Source: JASGDB01 sp049841315
Lineage (GTDB): Bacteria > Bacteroidota > Bacteroidia > Flavobacteriales > Weeksellaceae
Assembly (NCBI GenBank): GCA_049841315.1
Contig: JASGDB010000031.1
Coordinates: forward strand, 1-44,715
DNA: 44,715 nucleotides
Direction of reading: 5' to 3'
Under the pieces are notes generated by a model. It did no database searches. It worked only from the letters and a program-made list of their open reading frames with translations, and was not told the DNA's origin. Positions 34,697 through 41,866 of this stretch are shown here, in pieces. The position numbers were made by a program, and so were the translations under genes. The first letter of the stretch is position 1. Each line of letters begins with the position of its first letter.

Positions 34697-34735
34697 AAAA
34701 CGTGTAAACCAGTATTCAAAAGGTTTACACGTTTT
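34697..34735 (+). terminator. Terminator of the UPF0175/PIN operon
   Basis: AAAACGTGTAAACC (34697-34710) pairs exactly with GGTTTACACGTTTT (34722-34735), loop AGTATTCAAAA, followed by T. Its right arm repeats the sequence at 33877-33891. Confidence 0.85.
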
Positions 34736-34790
34736 TTGTTGCGCACAATTCAAGGTTCAGCAATATACGTGCAATCCAATAATTTTTTTC

Positions 34791-34823
34791 AGCCTTGTCA
34801 AGGTTTGAAACCTTGACAAGGCT
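34791..34823. repeat. 33-nt palindrome, family 2
   Basis: The 16-nt arms AGCCTTGTCAAGGTTT and reverse complement surround a single G; this differs from the copy at 33812 only in the central base. Confidence 0.9.
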
Positions 34824-34874
34824 TTTAAAACTGCTGAGCCTCAACCTCAGCCTTAACCTTAAAATTATAACAGT

Positions 34875-35258
34875 ATGCCAATCAAATACAACGTTATCGA
34901 AAAAAGCCAGCCCGGCGTAGCCGGAGGCGGGACAAAGAAATGGTACGCCACTGTTGCCAACGACGGCGAACTGAGCATAGACGACCTTACCAGACAAATC
35001 GAGAAATTCTCCGCCCTTTCGGAAGCCGACATCAGAGGCGTAATCATCGCTCTGGAAAACGTGATACAGGACAATCTTGCCAACGGAAAAATTATCCGTC
35101 TGGATAAATTAGGAAGTTTCTATCCGTCTCTGAGCAGCAACGGTGCGAACACGAAGGAGGAATTTGACGTCAGTTTCATCAAAGAAGCCAAAGTAAACTA
35201 CCGACCGGGAAAACGCATCAGCAATGCCCTGAAAACAACAACTTTTAAAAAGGTATAG
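34875..35258 (+). CDS. HU-like DNA-binding protein (Bacteroidetes long type)
   Basis: This 127-residue protein begins MPIKYNVIEKSQPGVAGGG, and KKWYATVANDGELSIDDLTR follows. The HU-type helices and arm are at about 35-125, with IRLDKLGSFYPSLSSNGANT and VNYRPGKRISNALK. This longer N-terminus replaces the short HU start and is common in Bacteroidetes HU-like proteins. It would bind and bend DNA, possibly as an accessory factor for recombination or for silencing of the island (inference). It stands before the HTH gene cluster. Confidence 0.85.
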   Translation: MPIKYNVIEKSQPGVAGGGTKKWYATVANDGELSIDDLTRQIEKFSALSEADIRGVIIALENVIQDNLANGKIIRLDKLGSFYPSLSSNGANTKEEFDVSFIKEAKVNYRPGKRISNALKTTTFKKV

Positions 35259-35391
35259 CAGGCTTGAAGTTGGAGAACTTCACGTTAGAAGTTACGCAAC
35301 TTCAAGCCTGTAGTTGCTCAACTTCAAGGCAGGCAGCAGGAGGCGAGCCGCGAAGCGGCTCAACAACAATAGCAACGGGTGCAACCCGTTG
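35259..35391. other. Leader with three hairpins
   Basis: The hairpins are CAGGCTTGAAGTT with AACTTCAAGCCTG (35259-35271 and 35298-35310), GAGCCGC-GAA-GCGGCTC (35345-35361) and CAACGGGT-GCA-ACCCGTTG (35373-35391). They may be repeats or a terminator followed by leader structure of the next gene. Confidence 0.55.
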
Positions 35392-35412
35392 GAGGGTGAA
35401 AACAAAACACAA

Positions 35413-35847
35413 ATGAATTTCAAAAACATCCACATCGGACAAATGATTGAAAAAGAGGTTGCAGAACGCGGGATAGAACTATCCCGCATCTGTAATTTCC
35501 TGAAATGTACGCAGGAAGAAGCAACGGAAATGTACAAACAGGAAAACCTCCCTACCGATATTCTCCTGAAATGGAGCAAGCTTTTGGATTATGATTTTTT
35601 CAGGCTGTACACTCAGCATTTGATTCTCTACGCTCCGGCTTCTTCTCCTGCCGAAAAGACAGAAAAACACAGGAAAACAGCCCTTCCTCAGTTCAGAAAA
35701 AGCATATACACCAGAGAAATCATTGATTTTATTCTCGAGCAGGTGTCAACCGGAGCAATGACCAAAGAGGGAGTAATAAAGCGTTATAAAATTCCCAAAT
35801 CAACACTTTATAAGTGGATAGACAAATACGGAAAAACAGACAGATGA
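35413..35847 (+). CDS. Helix-turn-helix protein of a multicopy flavobacterial family
   Basis: This 144-residue protein starts MNFKNIHIGQMIEKEVAERG, followed by a helix-turn-helix-like part (ELSRICNFLKCTQEEATEMY) and the block DILLKWSKLLDYDFFRLYTQ. The C-terminal half has a transposase-type HTH (TKEGVIKRYKIPKSTLYKWI). From memory, paralogues with this block are common in Chryseobacterium-type genomes and are often labelled transposase or HTH protein, usually near a second HTH gene like that at 36600. No catalytic transposase domain is present. It overlaps the next gene by 4 bp. A role in island regulation is possible but unproven. Confidence 0.7.
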   Translation: MNFKNIHIGQMIEKEVAERGIELSRICNFLKCTQEEATEMYKQENLPTDILLKWSKLLDYDFFRLYTQHLILYAPASSPAEKTEKHRKTALPQFRKSIYTREIIDFILEQVSTGAMTKEGVIKRYKIPKSTLYKWIDKYGKTDR

Positions 35848-36065
35848 AAAACAGAGCACAAAATAAAAAAACCGAATCACTGATTGGTCTTTCAAAAAAG
35901 GAAGTGGTAGAAAGATTAGGCGATGACTTCAATTTCTATCCCGCTAAGGAGTGGATATACACTCTGAAAAAATACTGGTGGGGACAGTCGAAAAAACTCT
36001 ATCTCGAATTTGATAAGGAAGACAAAGTAATCCGTCAATATACAAAACGTTCTTATGAAAAATAG
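35844..36065 (+). CDS. Small protein with BamE/SmpA-like fold pattern, no signal peptide
   Basis: This 73-residue protein contains LIGLSKKEVVERLGDDFNFY, then WIYTLKKYWWGQSKKLYLEF and DKEDKVIRQY. The pattern (G-x-S-x-x-E-V, L-G, W-x-Y, L-x-x-x-F-D, V) is that of BamE/SmpA-like domains, but there is no lipoprotein signal. Its ATG overlaps the stop of the HTH gene (ATGA-type coupling), so the two are translated together. The function is unknown. Confidence 0.6.
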   Translation: MKNRAQNKKTESLIGLSKKEVVERLGDDFNFYPAKEWIYTLKKYWWGQSKKLYLEFDKEDKVIRQYTKRSYEK

Positions 36066-36139
36066 TCCGCCTGATTACAAAATGACTTACACAGATACTC
36101 AGGAAAATTCCAACAACCCTTTATAAACAGATAGAAAAT

Positions 36140-36616
36140 ATGGCAAAGGAAATGAAAATCAGCAATGAGGAAAGTATTAAAATAACGATAGTTTTTTTTA
36201 CTTTTCTTTTATTTTTAGATGCTTCGTTTATAGTGTTTGTTCCGAAACTGTTTGAGGTAAACCTTATTTTGCTGATATGTTTTACAGTATTCGTTTTTCT
36301 GATAATAGTATGGCGGATTTTGATGTTAAAAATTGTAGTTCTCGAAACCAACTCTATAATCTTCTCTCTGAAATACAAATACTTGTTTCGGCAAAGCAAA
36401 CAAACAATTCCGGCAATTGAAATGCCTGTTGATAAGATAGAATACTGCAAAATGGAACAAGGATTTCCAAATTCATTTCTGATATTGAAAATAGATACCG
36501 CCAAAGGAAAGAAAAAGATTTATCACAATTTAGGATTTCTGTCCCGAAAGCAGGCTGATGATTTCAGAAAAGTTTTAATCAATGCAAAACCCGATTCCAA
36601 TGAGACCGGACTATAA
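36140..36616 (+). CDS. Membrane protein with two TM helices and PH-like cytoplasmic domain
   Basis: This 158-residue protein has hydrophobic helices at about 14-34 and 40-62, then a soluble part (VVLETNSIIFSLKYKYLFRQ, PVDKIEYCKMEQGFPNSFLI, LGFLSRKQADDFRKVL), resembling the bacterial PH-domain type found after paired TM helices. It overlaps the next HTH gene by 17 bp. The function is unknown; it belongs to the same operon-like cluster. Confidence 0.6.
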   Translation: MAKEMKISNEESIKITIVFFTFLLFLDASFIVFVPKLFEVNLILLICFTVFVFLIIVWRILMLKIVVLETNSIIFSLKYKYLFRQSKQTIPAIEMPVDKIEYCKMEQGFPNSFLILKIDTAKGKKKIYHNLGFLSRKQADDFRKVLINAKPDSNETGL

Positions 36617-36917
36617 AAACATCTACACCGACATCCTCCACAGAAAATACCCCGAAAAGAAGAAAGAATGTCTTCCGCTGATTCGGGAAAAGAAAACCCT
36701 TTCGGTTTTAGACATCATCGAGCTGAACCGCAAAATCTTCGGAACTTCCCACGAAACCTTTGAGGCAAATCAAAAACACCGCTCTTACAGCAAAGCCGAT
36801 ATCATGCAGATTTTAGATTATCAGAAAAAGAACAATCTTAATAATATACAGTTGGCACGGCATTTTAAGCTCAGCAGAAATACGGTAACGAAGTGGAAGA
36901 AGATATTTCAGATATAA
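36600..36917 (+). CDS. Helix-turn-helix protein, partner of the gene at 35413
   Basis: This 105-residue protein begins MRPDYKNIYTDILHRKYPEK and continues LSVLDIIELNRKIFG. The C-terminal third is a helix-turn-helix (DIMQILDYQKKNNLNNIQLA, then HFKLSRNTVTKWKKIF) like the DNA-binding part of IS3-type transposase OrfA, without a catalytic part. ATG at 36600 is preferred over one 18 nt upstream because relatives, as I recall, start MxPDYK. It ends before a terminator at 36923. Confidence 0.7.
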   Translation: MRPDYKNIYTDILHRKYPEKKKECLPLIREKKTLSVLDIIELNRKIFGTSHETFEANQKHRSYSKADIMQILDYQKKNNLNNIQLARHFKLSRNTVTKWKKIFQI

Positions 36918-36922
36918 AAAAT

Positions 36923-36948
36923 GAAAACGTAAGGAGGCAGATTCAGCC
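36923..36948 (+). terminator. Terminator of the HTH cluster
   Basis: AGGAGGC pairs with GCCTCCT (7 bp, loop AGATTCA), followed by TTTTT. Confidence 0.85.
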
Positions 36949-36972
36949 TCCTTTTTTAATGAAAAAACACCA

Positions 36973-37920
36973 ATGGATAAAATCGAAATATTATTACAAA
37001 ACCTTACCGAACAGCTTACTTTCATTGACCTGGAAGTGGATGATATTCTCCTGAAGTGTGAAAAATCGGTTGAGATAGCTGTTGAATCAATACAAAAATT
37101 AAAAAGGGAAATTGCAAAATCCGGTTTTAGGTCAGAATTTGAAGAAATTCGTTTTTTCAAGGAAATAAAACCTTTATTTACTTCAAAAAGAATTTACCAT
37201 AATTCGATTTACAGGATAGAGACCAAAAAACCTTCAGGAAGCACAAGAATATTGAAGAAATATTATAATAATGAACTCGAAAAACTCAAAAGATATTTCG
37301 ACGACAATCTGGATTTTTACAAATATTACCGAACGAAAAGCACCTATCTGGACTATAAATATTTTGTAAGAAGCTCTTTTGACATCAAACAAAGTCTTGA
37401 CAATTTTTATTATGAAGCCGACCTTAATTTCACGACCTCCCACGATTTCAAAATTGCCAAAATCCTCGCTCACGACCTTCTACAGCTCTATCTGGAAGAT
37501 AAATTGAAAACATTGGAACGAAAAAACGACAAGCTGAATACCCAACGCAACCCCAACGCGAAACTGCTGTGGACGGGCTCAAAAATAGCATTGACGGAAT
37601 TATTATACGCACTCCAGACCGAAGGCGTCTTCAATAACGGAAGCCCGTATAATAATCAGCAGAAGCCGAAATACCTTTGCTTTGACGATTTAGGAACAGA
37701 GACCTCATCCAAATATTTCGGCAATGATTGCAACGTAATGGCAGAAATCCTTTTGACCAGATACGATTTATTCAAAGAAAAAGGCATCCTTACCCATATC
37801 ACCACCAATCTCTCTGCAACTGAAATTGAATCCCAGTACGGCAACCGCCTCCGCTCCCGAATGCGGGAAATGTTTAATTTATTTGGTTATGAGGAAACTT
37901 CGGGGGATAAGAGGAAGTGA
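36973..37920 (+). CDS. Chimera of RteC N-terminal part and the C-terminal part of a DnaC/IstB-like ATPase
   Basis: This protein has 315 residues. Residues 1 to about 224 are an RteC-domain protein (KSVEIAVESIQKLKREIAKS, YYRTKSTYLDYKYFVR, NAKLLWTGSKIALTELLYAL, EGVFNNG), as in CTnDOT regulators of excision. From about 230 the sequence changes to the C-terminal part of a DnaC-like P-loop ATPase: Walker B-like KYLCFDDLGTE, SKYFGN, NVMAEILLTRYDLF, sensor THITTNLSATEIE, and YGNRLRSRMREMFNL. The Walker A half is absent, and so is the normal RteC C-terminus. This looks like a deletion fusing two neighbouring genes in frame. ATPase activity is unlikely; RteC activity is doubtful. Confidence 0.85.
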   Translation: MDKIEILLQNLTEQLTFIDLEVDDILLKCEKSVEIAVESIQKLKREIAKSGFRSEFEEIRFFKEIKPLFTSKRIYHNSIYRIETKKPSGSTRILKKYYNNELEKLKRYFDDNLDFYKYYRTKSTYLDYKYFVRSSFDIKQSLDNFYYEADLNFTTSHDFKIAKILAHDLLQLYLEDKLKTLERKNDKLNTQRNPNAKLLWTGSKIALTELLYALQTEGVFNNGSPYNNQQKPKYLCFDDLGTETSSKYFGNDCNVMAEILLTRYDLFKEKGILTHITTNLSATEIESQYGNRLRSRMREMFNLFGYEETSGDKRK

Positions 37921-37924
37921 CAAT

Positions 37925-37965
37925 AAATTTTGTCCCAAATTTTGTCAAAATTTGGGACAAAATTT
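37925..37965. terminator. Long perfect hairpin after the chimera gene
   Basis: The 19-bp perfect arms (AAATTTTGTCCCAAATTTT and its reverse complement) have loop GTC, 4 nt after the stop codon. It probably acts as terminator; the gap 37921-38221 holds otherwise only the promoter region of the next operon. Confidence 0.8.
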
Positions 37966-38174
37966 TATAAAAACTACACAGTTTAATCTTGATTTGGGAA
38001 ATACTTTTTTGACTTCAAAAATTAAATTTTCCAATTATCGATTAAGATTTTCGAAAAACAGGAAACACTGTATCATATTGATATTGAAACCCAGGTAGAT
38101 AAAAATGATATTAGAAGAGATAATTATTAAAGTAGATATTATATGATAGTATATGATAGTATCTGTAAATATAT

Positions 38175-38204
38175 TATATTTGCTATGTGCTACACATTGT
38201 GTAG
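38175..38204 (+). promoter_or_regulatory. Promoter and candidate operator of the AbiE operon
   Basis: TATATTTG (38175-38182) fits the -7 consensus. CTACACA-T-TGTGTAG (38190-38204) is a perfect palindrome just downstream, suited as an operator, and ATATGATAGT occurs twice upstream. AbiEi proteins are known to repress their own promoter by binding inverted repeats. Confidence 0.6.
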
Positions 38205-38221
38205 TTAATAGCGAACAAAGT

Positions 38222-39037
38222 ATGATTAAAGAAGCTGCTAATACATATAATTATATTGATGCTTATTTAGATGATGTTAGATCTAAAGGAAGATTTGCTT
38301 TTACTTTAGATGAACTTAAGGGTAGTTTTGCCAATAATAGTGATAAAGCAATATTACAAAGTTTGCACAGGCTGAAATCTAAAAATAAAATTGTTCAGGT
38401 TAGGAAAGGGTTTTATACGCTGCTCCCGCCGGAATATTCCTATCAGGGCATTATACCAACGAATCTTTTTATTGATGATATGATGAAGGCTGCGGAAAAG
38501 GATTATTATATTGGTGTTACCTCTGCCGCTGCTATCTATGGAGCCTCCCACCAGCAGACAATGGAAACATTTGTAATTACAAAAAAGCCTGCGTTAAGGA
38601 GTATCAAAAACAATAAAGTAAAAATAAATTTTTTAGTAAAAAACGAATGGGAGGACGAAGATATCAATAGGATAAAGACTGATGCTGGTTACATAAAGGT
38701 ATCCTCTCCGGAGCTTACGGCATTGGATCTTCTATACTATATTGAGAGAATAGGTATTGATAGGACTGTTACCATATTAGAAGAATTGTGTGAGATTTTA
38801 AAACCGGCGAAGCTTTTTAAAACTGCTAAGAGATATAATCAGCTTGCAGCAATACAAAGATTAGGTTTTTTATTGGAAAATGAACTGGCTGATGAGGATT
38901 TGGCACAATCACTATACCCATTAATTGAAAATAAAAAAGGGGCAAATATTCCCTTGTTTCCTGGAAGAAATAAAGAAGGAGAAATAAACAGTAAATGGAG
39001 AATTATTAAAAATGTAACTATAGAAAGTGATTTATGA
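38222..39037 (+). CDS. abiEi: AbiEi-type antitoxin
   Basis: This 271-residue antitoxin of the type IV AbiE system has an N-terminal winged helix-turn-helix (residues about 8-60: FTLDELKGSFANNSDKAILQ, LHRLKSKNKIVQVRKGFYTL). A central AbiEi domain follows (YYIGVTSAAAIYGASHQQTM, ETFVITKKPALRSI), then ASPELTALDLLYY-like sequence (SSPELTALDLLYYIERIG). ATG at 38222 follows the palindromic operator; the upstream extension to 38153 looks non-coding. The gene overlaps abiEii by 4 bp. By family, AbiEi counteracts AbiEii and represses the operon, and the pair gives phage abortive infection and stabilises mobile elements. Confidence 0.9.
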   Translation: MIKEAANTYNYIDAYLDDVRSKGRFAFTLDELKGSFANNSDKAILQSLHRLKSKNKIVQVRKGFYTLLPPEYSYQGIIPTNLFIDDMMKAAEKDYYIGVTSAAAIYGASHQQTMETFVITKKPALRSIKNNKVKINFLVKNEWEDEDINRIKTDAGYIKVSSPELTALDLLYYIERIGIDRTVTILEELCEILKPAKLFKTAKRYNQLAAIQRLGFLLENELADEDLAQSLYPLIENKKGANIPLFPGRNKEGEINSKWRIIKNVTIESDL

Positions 39038-39828
39038 TACCCAGAAGATATATTGAAGAATGGAAGAAAATCGCACCCTGGCCGGATAACAGCCAGGTAG
39101 AACAGGATTTAGTAATATCAAGAGCTTTGGTGGAAATATTTTCAGATCCTTTTCTGAAAGAACATTTAGCGTTCAGAGGAGGAACGGCATTGCATAAATT
39201 GTATTTAGAACCTCCGACAAGATATTCTGAGGACATTGATTTAGTACAAATTAAAGAAGGACCGATTAAACCTATTTTGGAAAAATTGGGAAAAGCTCTT
39301 AAGTTTTTAGGAACAAAAAGAACGGTAAAACCACGAGCACACAATAATACAATAGTCTATAGGTTTGAATCCGAAATACCGCCGGTAATTAATATGCGTT
39401 TGAAAATTGAGATTAATTGCAGAGAGCATTTTAATGTGTATGGTATTGTGAATGTCCCGTTTGAAGTGAAAAATGAATGGTTTTCCGGAAAATGTGAAAT
39501 TCCTACATACAGATTAGAAGAGTTATTGGGCACCAAATTACGGGCTTTATACCAGCGGAAGAAAGGAAGAGATTTATTTGATTTGGATTTAGCATTAAAA
39601 AAATATGATAATCTGAATATCAATCAGATTATTGAATGTTATAAAAAATATATGAATTTTTCTGACGGCACTCCTCCATCCCGGAAAATGTTTTTGAAAA
39701 ATATGGATTTAAAAATGGAGGACAAGGAATTTAGAGAAGATATCTACACTATTTTAAAACCAGGTGTAGAGTATGATAATGATAAAGCTTACGAAAATGT
39801 AAAAACAAGTCTTTTGGAAAAGATTTAA
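39034..39828 (+). CDS. abiEii: AbiEii-type nucleotidyltransferase toxin
   Basis: This 264-residue toxin carries FRGGTALHKLY (about 48-58), the GG-T-x-L signature of the nucleotidyltransferase fold, and YSEDIDLV with the metal-binding aspartates. Further on are INCREHFNVYG and the family block YRLEELLGTKLRALYQRKKG, then RDLFDLDLALKKY. AbiEii-like proteins are GTP-binding nucleotidyltransferases that stop growth when free of AbiEi. The ATGA overlap with abiEi indicates coupling. It is followed by an hsdS stub. Confidence 0.92.
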   Translation: MIPRRYIEEWKKIAPWPDNSQVEQDLVISRALVEIFSDPFLKEHLAFRGGTALHKLYLEPPTRYSEDIDLVQIKEGPIKPILEKLGKALKFLGTKRTVKPRAHNNTIVYRFESEIPPVINMRLKIEINCREHFNVYGIVNVPFEVKNEWFSGKCEIPTYRLEELLGTKLRALYQRKKGRDLFDLDLALKKYDNLNINQIIECYKKYMNFSDGTPPSRKMFLKNMDLKMEDKEFREDIYTILKPGVEYDNDKAYENVKTSLLEKI

Positions 39829-39829
39829 A

Positions 39830-39910
39830 ATGAGAGAACAAGAAGAAAAATATAATTTGCCAAAAAGCTGGATAAATGTTTCCTTAGGGGATATTTTATT
39901 CTTGGAGTAA
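39830..39910 (+). pseudogene. N-terminal remnant of a type I restriction specificity subunit (hsdS)
   Basis: This 26-codon frame starts one base after the abiEii stop. It reads MREQEEKYNLPKSWINVSLG followed by DILFLE. The pattern LPxxWxxVxLGDI is the standard start of a target-recognition domain in HsdS. It stops at TAA 39908; nothing of the rest, nor hsdR or hsdM, is found nearby. It seems to be what is left after loss of a type I restriction-modification locus next to abiE. Confidence 0.65.
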
Positions 39911-39956
39911 GCATCATTTTTTGTGCGGTGTGTTTTACCCGTTTTTTCCGGTAGGT

Positions 39957-40598
39957 TTAATAATCCCTTCTTCTCCCCAAAATCAGATCATCGATTTGAA
40001 AATCAAATTTATCATATTGATCCGTAAAGGAAATTTTGTTTTCAAACAGAGCTTTTTCCACCGCAAATTCTCTGTATTTATTCAGTATCCCGCCCTCTAA
40101 AAAAATACAGACAGAGCTTTTATTATTATCAATAGAATGCTGTACATCTTTTACCCAAAAGGAATTCCATCCGATTTTAGCTTTAATGAAGAAAAAATCA
40201 AAAGTTTCATAAACTCTCGGAATTGCCGGAACTGTAAGCCAAAAAGAACAATAGTTATCATAATAACGTATGTAGAGTAAAACCTCGATTCCCGATTCTG
40301 TATAAAATAACTCCGGATGATTTTCATTGAGTTCCAAAATCCCGTTATAAATCTCCTGTAACCATTTAGAAATCTTTGTAGATGGATATCCGCTCAATTT
40401 GGAAATCTGAGTAATGGTCATATGTTCTTCCGCAAAATAATCCTGTTCCAGAATCCATTTCAGAAACTCATTATACTCTTTCCCGTTGTTTTGGGATAAT
40501 AATAGTTCCGACCATTTGGTCATATTCTGTAAACAATGCAAATACTCGATGGTTGAAGCCTTATGAATAAATTTTGGGCGTTCTTTTCTTCTTGCCAT
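39957..40598 (-). CDS. Hypothetical protein with helix-turn-helix segment
   Basis: This 213-residue protein starts MARRKERPKFIHKASTIEYL. Residues about 60-90 (TITQISKLSGYPSTKISKWL) look like a helix-turn-helix. The rest (VLLYIRYYDNYCSFWLTVPA, VYETFDFFFIKAKIGWNSFW, SSVCIFLEGG) shows no domain I know. It is convergent with the AbiE operon and probably monocistronic. A regulatory role is possible. Confidence 0.6.
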   Translation of the reverse strand: MARRKERPKFIHKASTIEYLHCLQNMTKWSELLLSQNNGKEYNEFLKWILEQDYFAEEHMTITQISKLSGYPSTKISKWLQEIYNGILELNENHPELFYTESGIEVLLYIRYYDNYCSFWLTVPAIPRVYETFDFFFIKAKIGWNSFWVKDVQHSIDNNKSSVCIFLEGGILNKYREFAVEKALFENKISFTDQYDKFDFQIDDLILGRRRDY

Positions 40599-40974
40599 TT
40601 TTATTTTTAAAATTAAGTAAAATCGGGAGTATCAAAAAATAAAAAAAGGAAAGCAAGATAGGAGGCTTCCTGAGCCAGCCGCTATGTTCTGTAAAGGTCA
40701 CGCCCTTCGGGTTTTTGGAAAAAATTTAAAAGGATTATAAAACAATTCCGTTATTAATTTGCAAATGATTGGTAACCGAACTTCTGTCAAAAAATTTTTT
40801 CCAAAAAACCTTGACAGAACGCCACGCCCCCTTTAAAAAGGCTTTCTTTTTTTCTTTTTTTTCGGTTTTTTCTTTGTTTTCTTTTGAAAAATTTTCGGTG
40901 GAGGAAAATTTTAAGCCTATTGTAAAAACACCAAAACGACAACAAGGTAAATGAACATTAATGAAGTAAAAATT
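40599..40974. other. Gene-free region within the island
   Basis: This region holds GCCCTTCGGGTTTTT (40708-40722 region, weak hairpin) and the inverted pair TTCTGTCAA / TTGACAGAA around 40783-40818. It is T-rich. No gene can be supported. It could be a regulatory or origin region, but there is no specific evidence. Confidence 0.35.
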
Positions 40975-41004
40975 AATAAGCCTCTCGATTTTGAGAGGCT
41001 TATT
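40975..41004. terminator. Bidirectional terminator
   Basis: AATAAGCCTCTC and GAGAGGCTTATT (12-bp perfect stem) with loop GATTTT. It lies 22 bp after the end of the leftward holin-like/DUF5675 operon (T-rich on the minus strand). Confidence 0.85.
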
Positions 41005-41026
41005 TGTTCCGCAGTCACCACAACTT

Positions 41027-41218
41027 TTACTTTCGGAACTTGCTTTTTATATTTCTGATAAGAAATTTGACCAATAAGGTTGCTGTAAAACTTGAGATTC
41101 CGCCTACAGCAGCCAATAATATGGTCTTGATGAGGTCTTCGGTCTGTATATTGACAAAGATAGTCAGAATAGTCCCGAATGCCGTGCTGACTTTTGTTGA
41201 GTTATCCACGTAATTCAT
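41027..41218 (-). CDS. Small membrane protein, holin-like
   Basis: This 63-residue protein has one or two TM segments (FGTILTIFVNI and IKTILLAAVGGISSFTATLL) and a basic tail (RNIKSKFRK). Size, topology and place at the end of a cassette with a DUF5675 gene suggest a holin-like or export-helper protein; no family is assigned with certainty. Confidence 0.5.
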   Translation of the reverse strand: MNYVDNSTKVSTAFGTILTIFVNIQTEDLIKTILLAAVGGISSFTATLLVKFLIRNIKSKFRK

Positions 41219-41247
41219 AACAAACTATTTTAAAATGTATGAAATGA

Positions 41248-41463
41248 CTACTCACTGTCTCTGTAAACAGCAGTCTGACTGATTGCTGAGGCAATTCCGC
41301 CGGCAACTGCTAAATATCCGGCGACCGTTACAACAACCGCAGGAAGCGAAACCGGAGCTGTGGCAATCACTCCGCTTAATGCCGTCAGCATCAGACCTAT
41401 ATTTCTTATCGTTTTAAAGAATTTCGGAGTCGGCTCCTGAATTCTTTCTATTACCTTTTTCAT
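41248..41463 (-). CDS. Small membrane protein, second of the cassette
   Basis: This 71-residue protein begins MKKVIERIQEPTPKFFKTIR, then has two hydrophobic stretches (NIGLMLTALSGVIATA and LPAVVVTVAGYLAVAGGIAS). Its ATG overlaps the stop of the DUF5675 gene (4 bp), so the two are coupled. The function is unknown; it resembles small phage or island membrane proteins of Bacteroidetes. Confidence 0.6.
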   Translation of the reverse strand: MKKVIERIQEPTPKFFKTIRNIGLMLTALSGVIATAPVSLPAVVVTVAGYLAVAGGIASAISQTAVYRDSE

Positions 41464-41864
41464 TGAGTTGATTTTTTAATGATTAATTCAATTACAAATC
41501 CTTTTTCCAGATATGGAAAAACAATTTCTTTCAATCGTTCAAAAGCAATCCGAGATTGGATTCCTTTTCCTTCTCCGGTCAGTTCCGATACCGGAGCAAT
41601 ACATCCGTTCAGTTCTTTCAGGGCATCATTTGCAGGATGAAATAAAATCAAATCTCTGTTTTTCACGTTCATCAATTCCAAATGCCATTTGAACTGCTGG
41701 CTGAAACGCTTTCTGATACGGTAGATTCCTTCGGGAATGCAGGAAACCCTTCTTTGATTATTTTTCCACGGAAGTTCAATCGTTTTACAGATTTCCTTTC
41801 CGTTGAAAAATAAAATTCCATTGGTTCCAGAAGAAAAATACCTTCTTTCTAAAATCATTTTCAT
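41460..41864 (-). CDS. DUF5675 family protein
   Basis: This 134-residue protein has the pattern of DUF5675: LERRYFSSGTNGILFFNGKE, CKTIELPWKNNQRRVSCIPE, GIYRIRKR, RDLILFHPANDALKELNGCI. Such proteins occur in Bacteroidetes prophage-like and island cassettes next to small membrane proteins. The Cys/His positions (C-x-P-E-G, LILFHPAN) recall enzymes, but no activity is known to me. It lies 2 bp after the 250-residue gene and overlaps the small membrane protein. Confidence 0.75.
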   Translation of the reverse strand: MKMILERRYFSSGTNGILFFNGKEICKTIELPWKNNQRRVSCIPEGIYRIRKRFSQQFKWHLELMNVKNRDLILFHPANDALKELNGCIAPVSELTGEGKGIQSRIAFERLKEIVFPYLEKGFVIELIIKKSTQ

Positions 41865-41866
41865 TA

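Noticed and set aside
38153..38221. Upstream extension of abiEi to 38153
   Set aside because: It would place the -7 box and the palindromic operator inside the coding region and adds residues without family similarity.
40769..40954. Open frame of 61 codons and the inverted pair TTCTGTCAA/TTGACAGAA as a possible gene or oriT
   Set aside because: The frame is a Phe/Lys-rich read of T-rich DNA, and there is no relaxase gene or known nick sequence to support an oriT.
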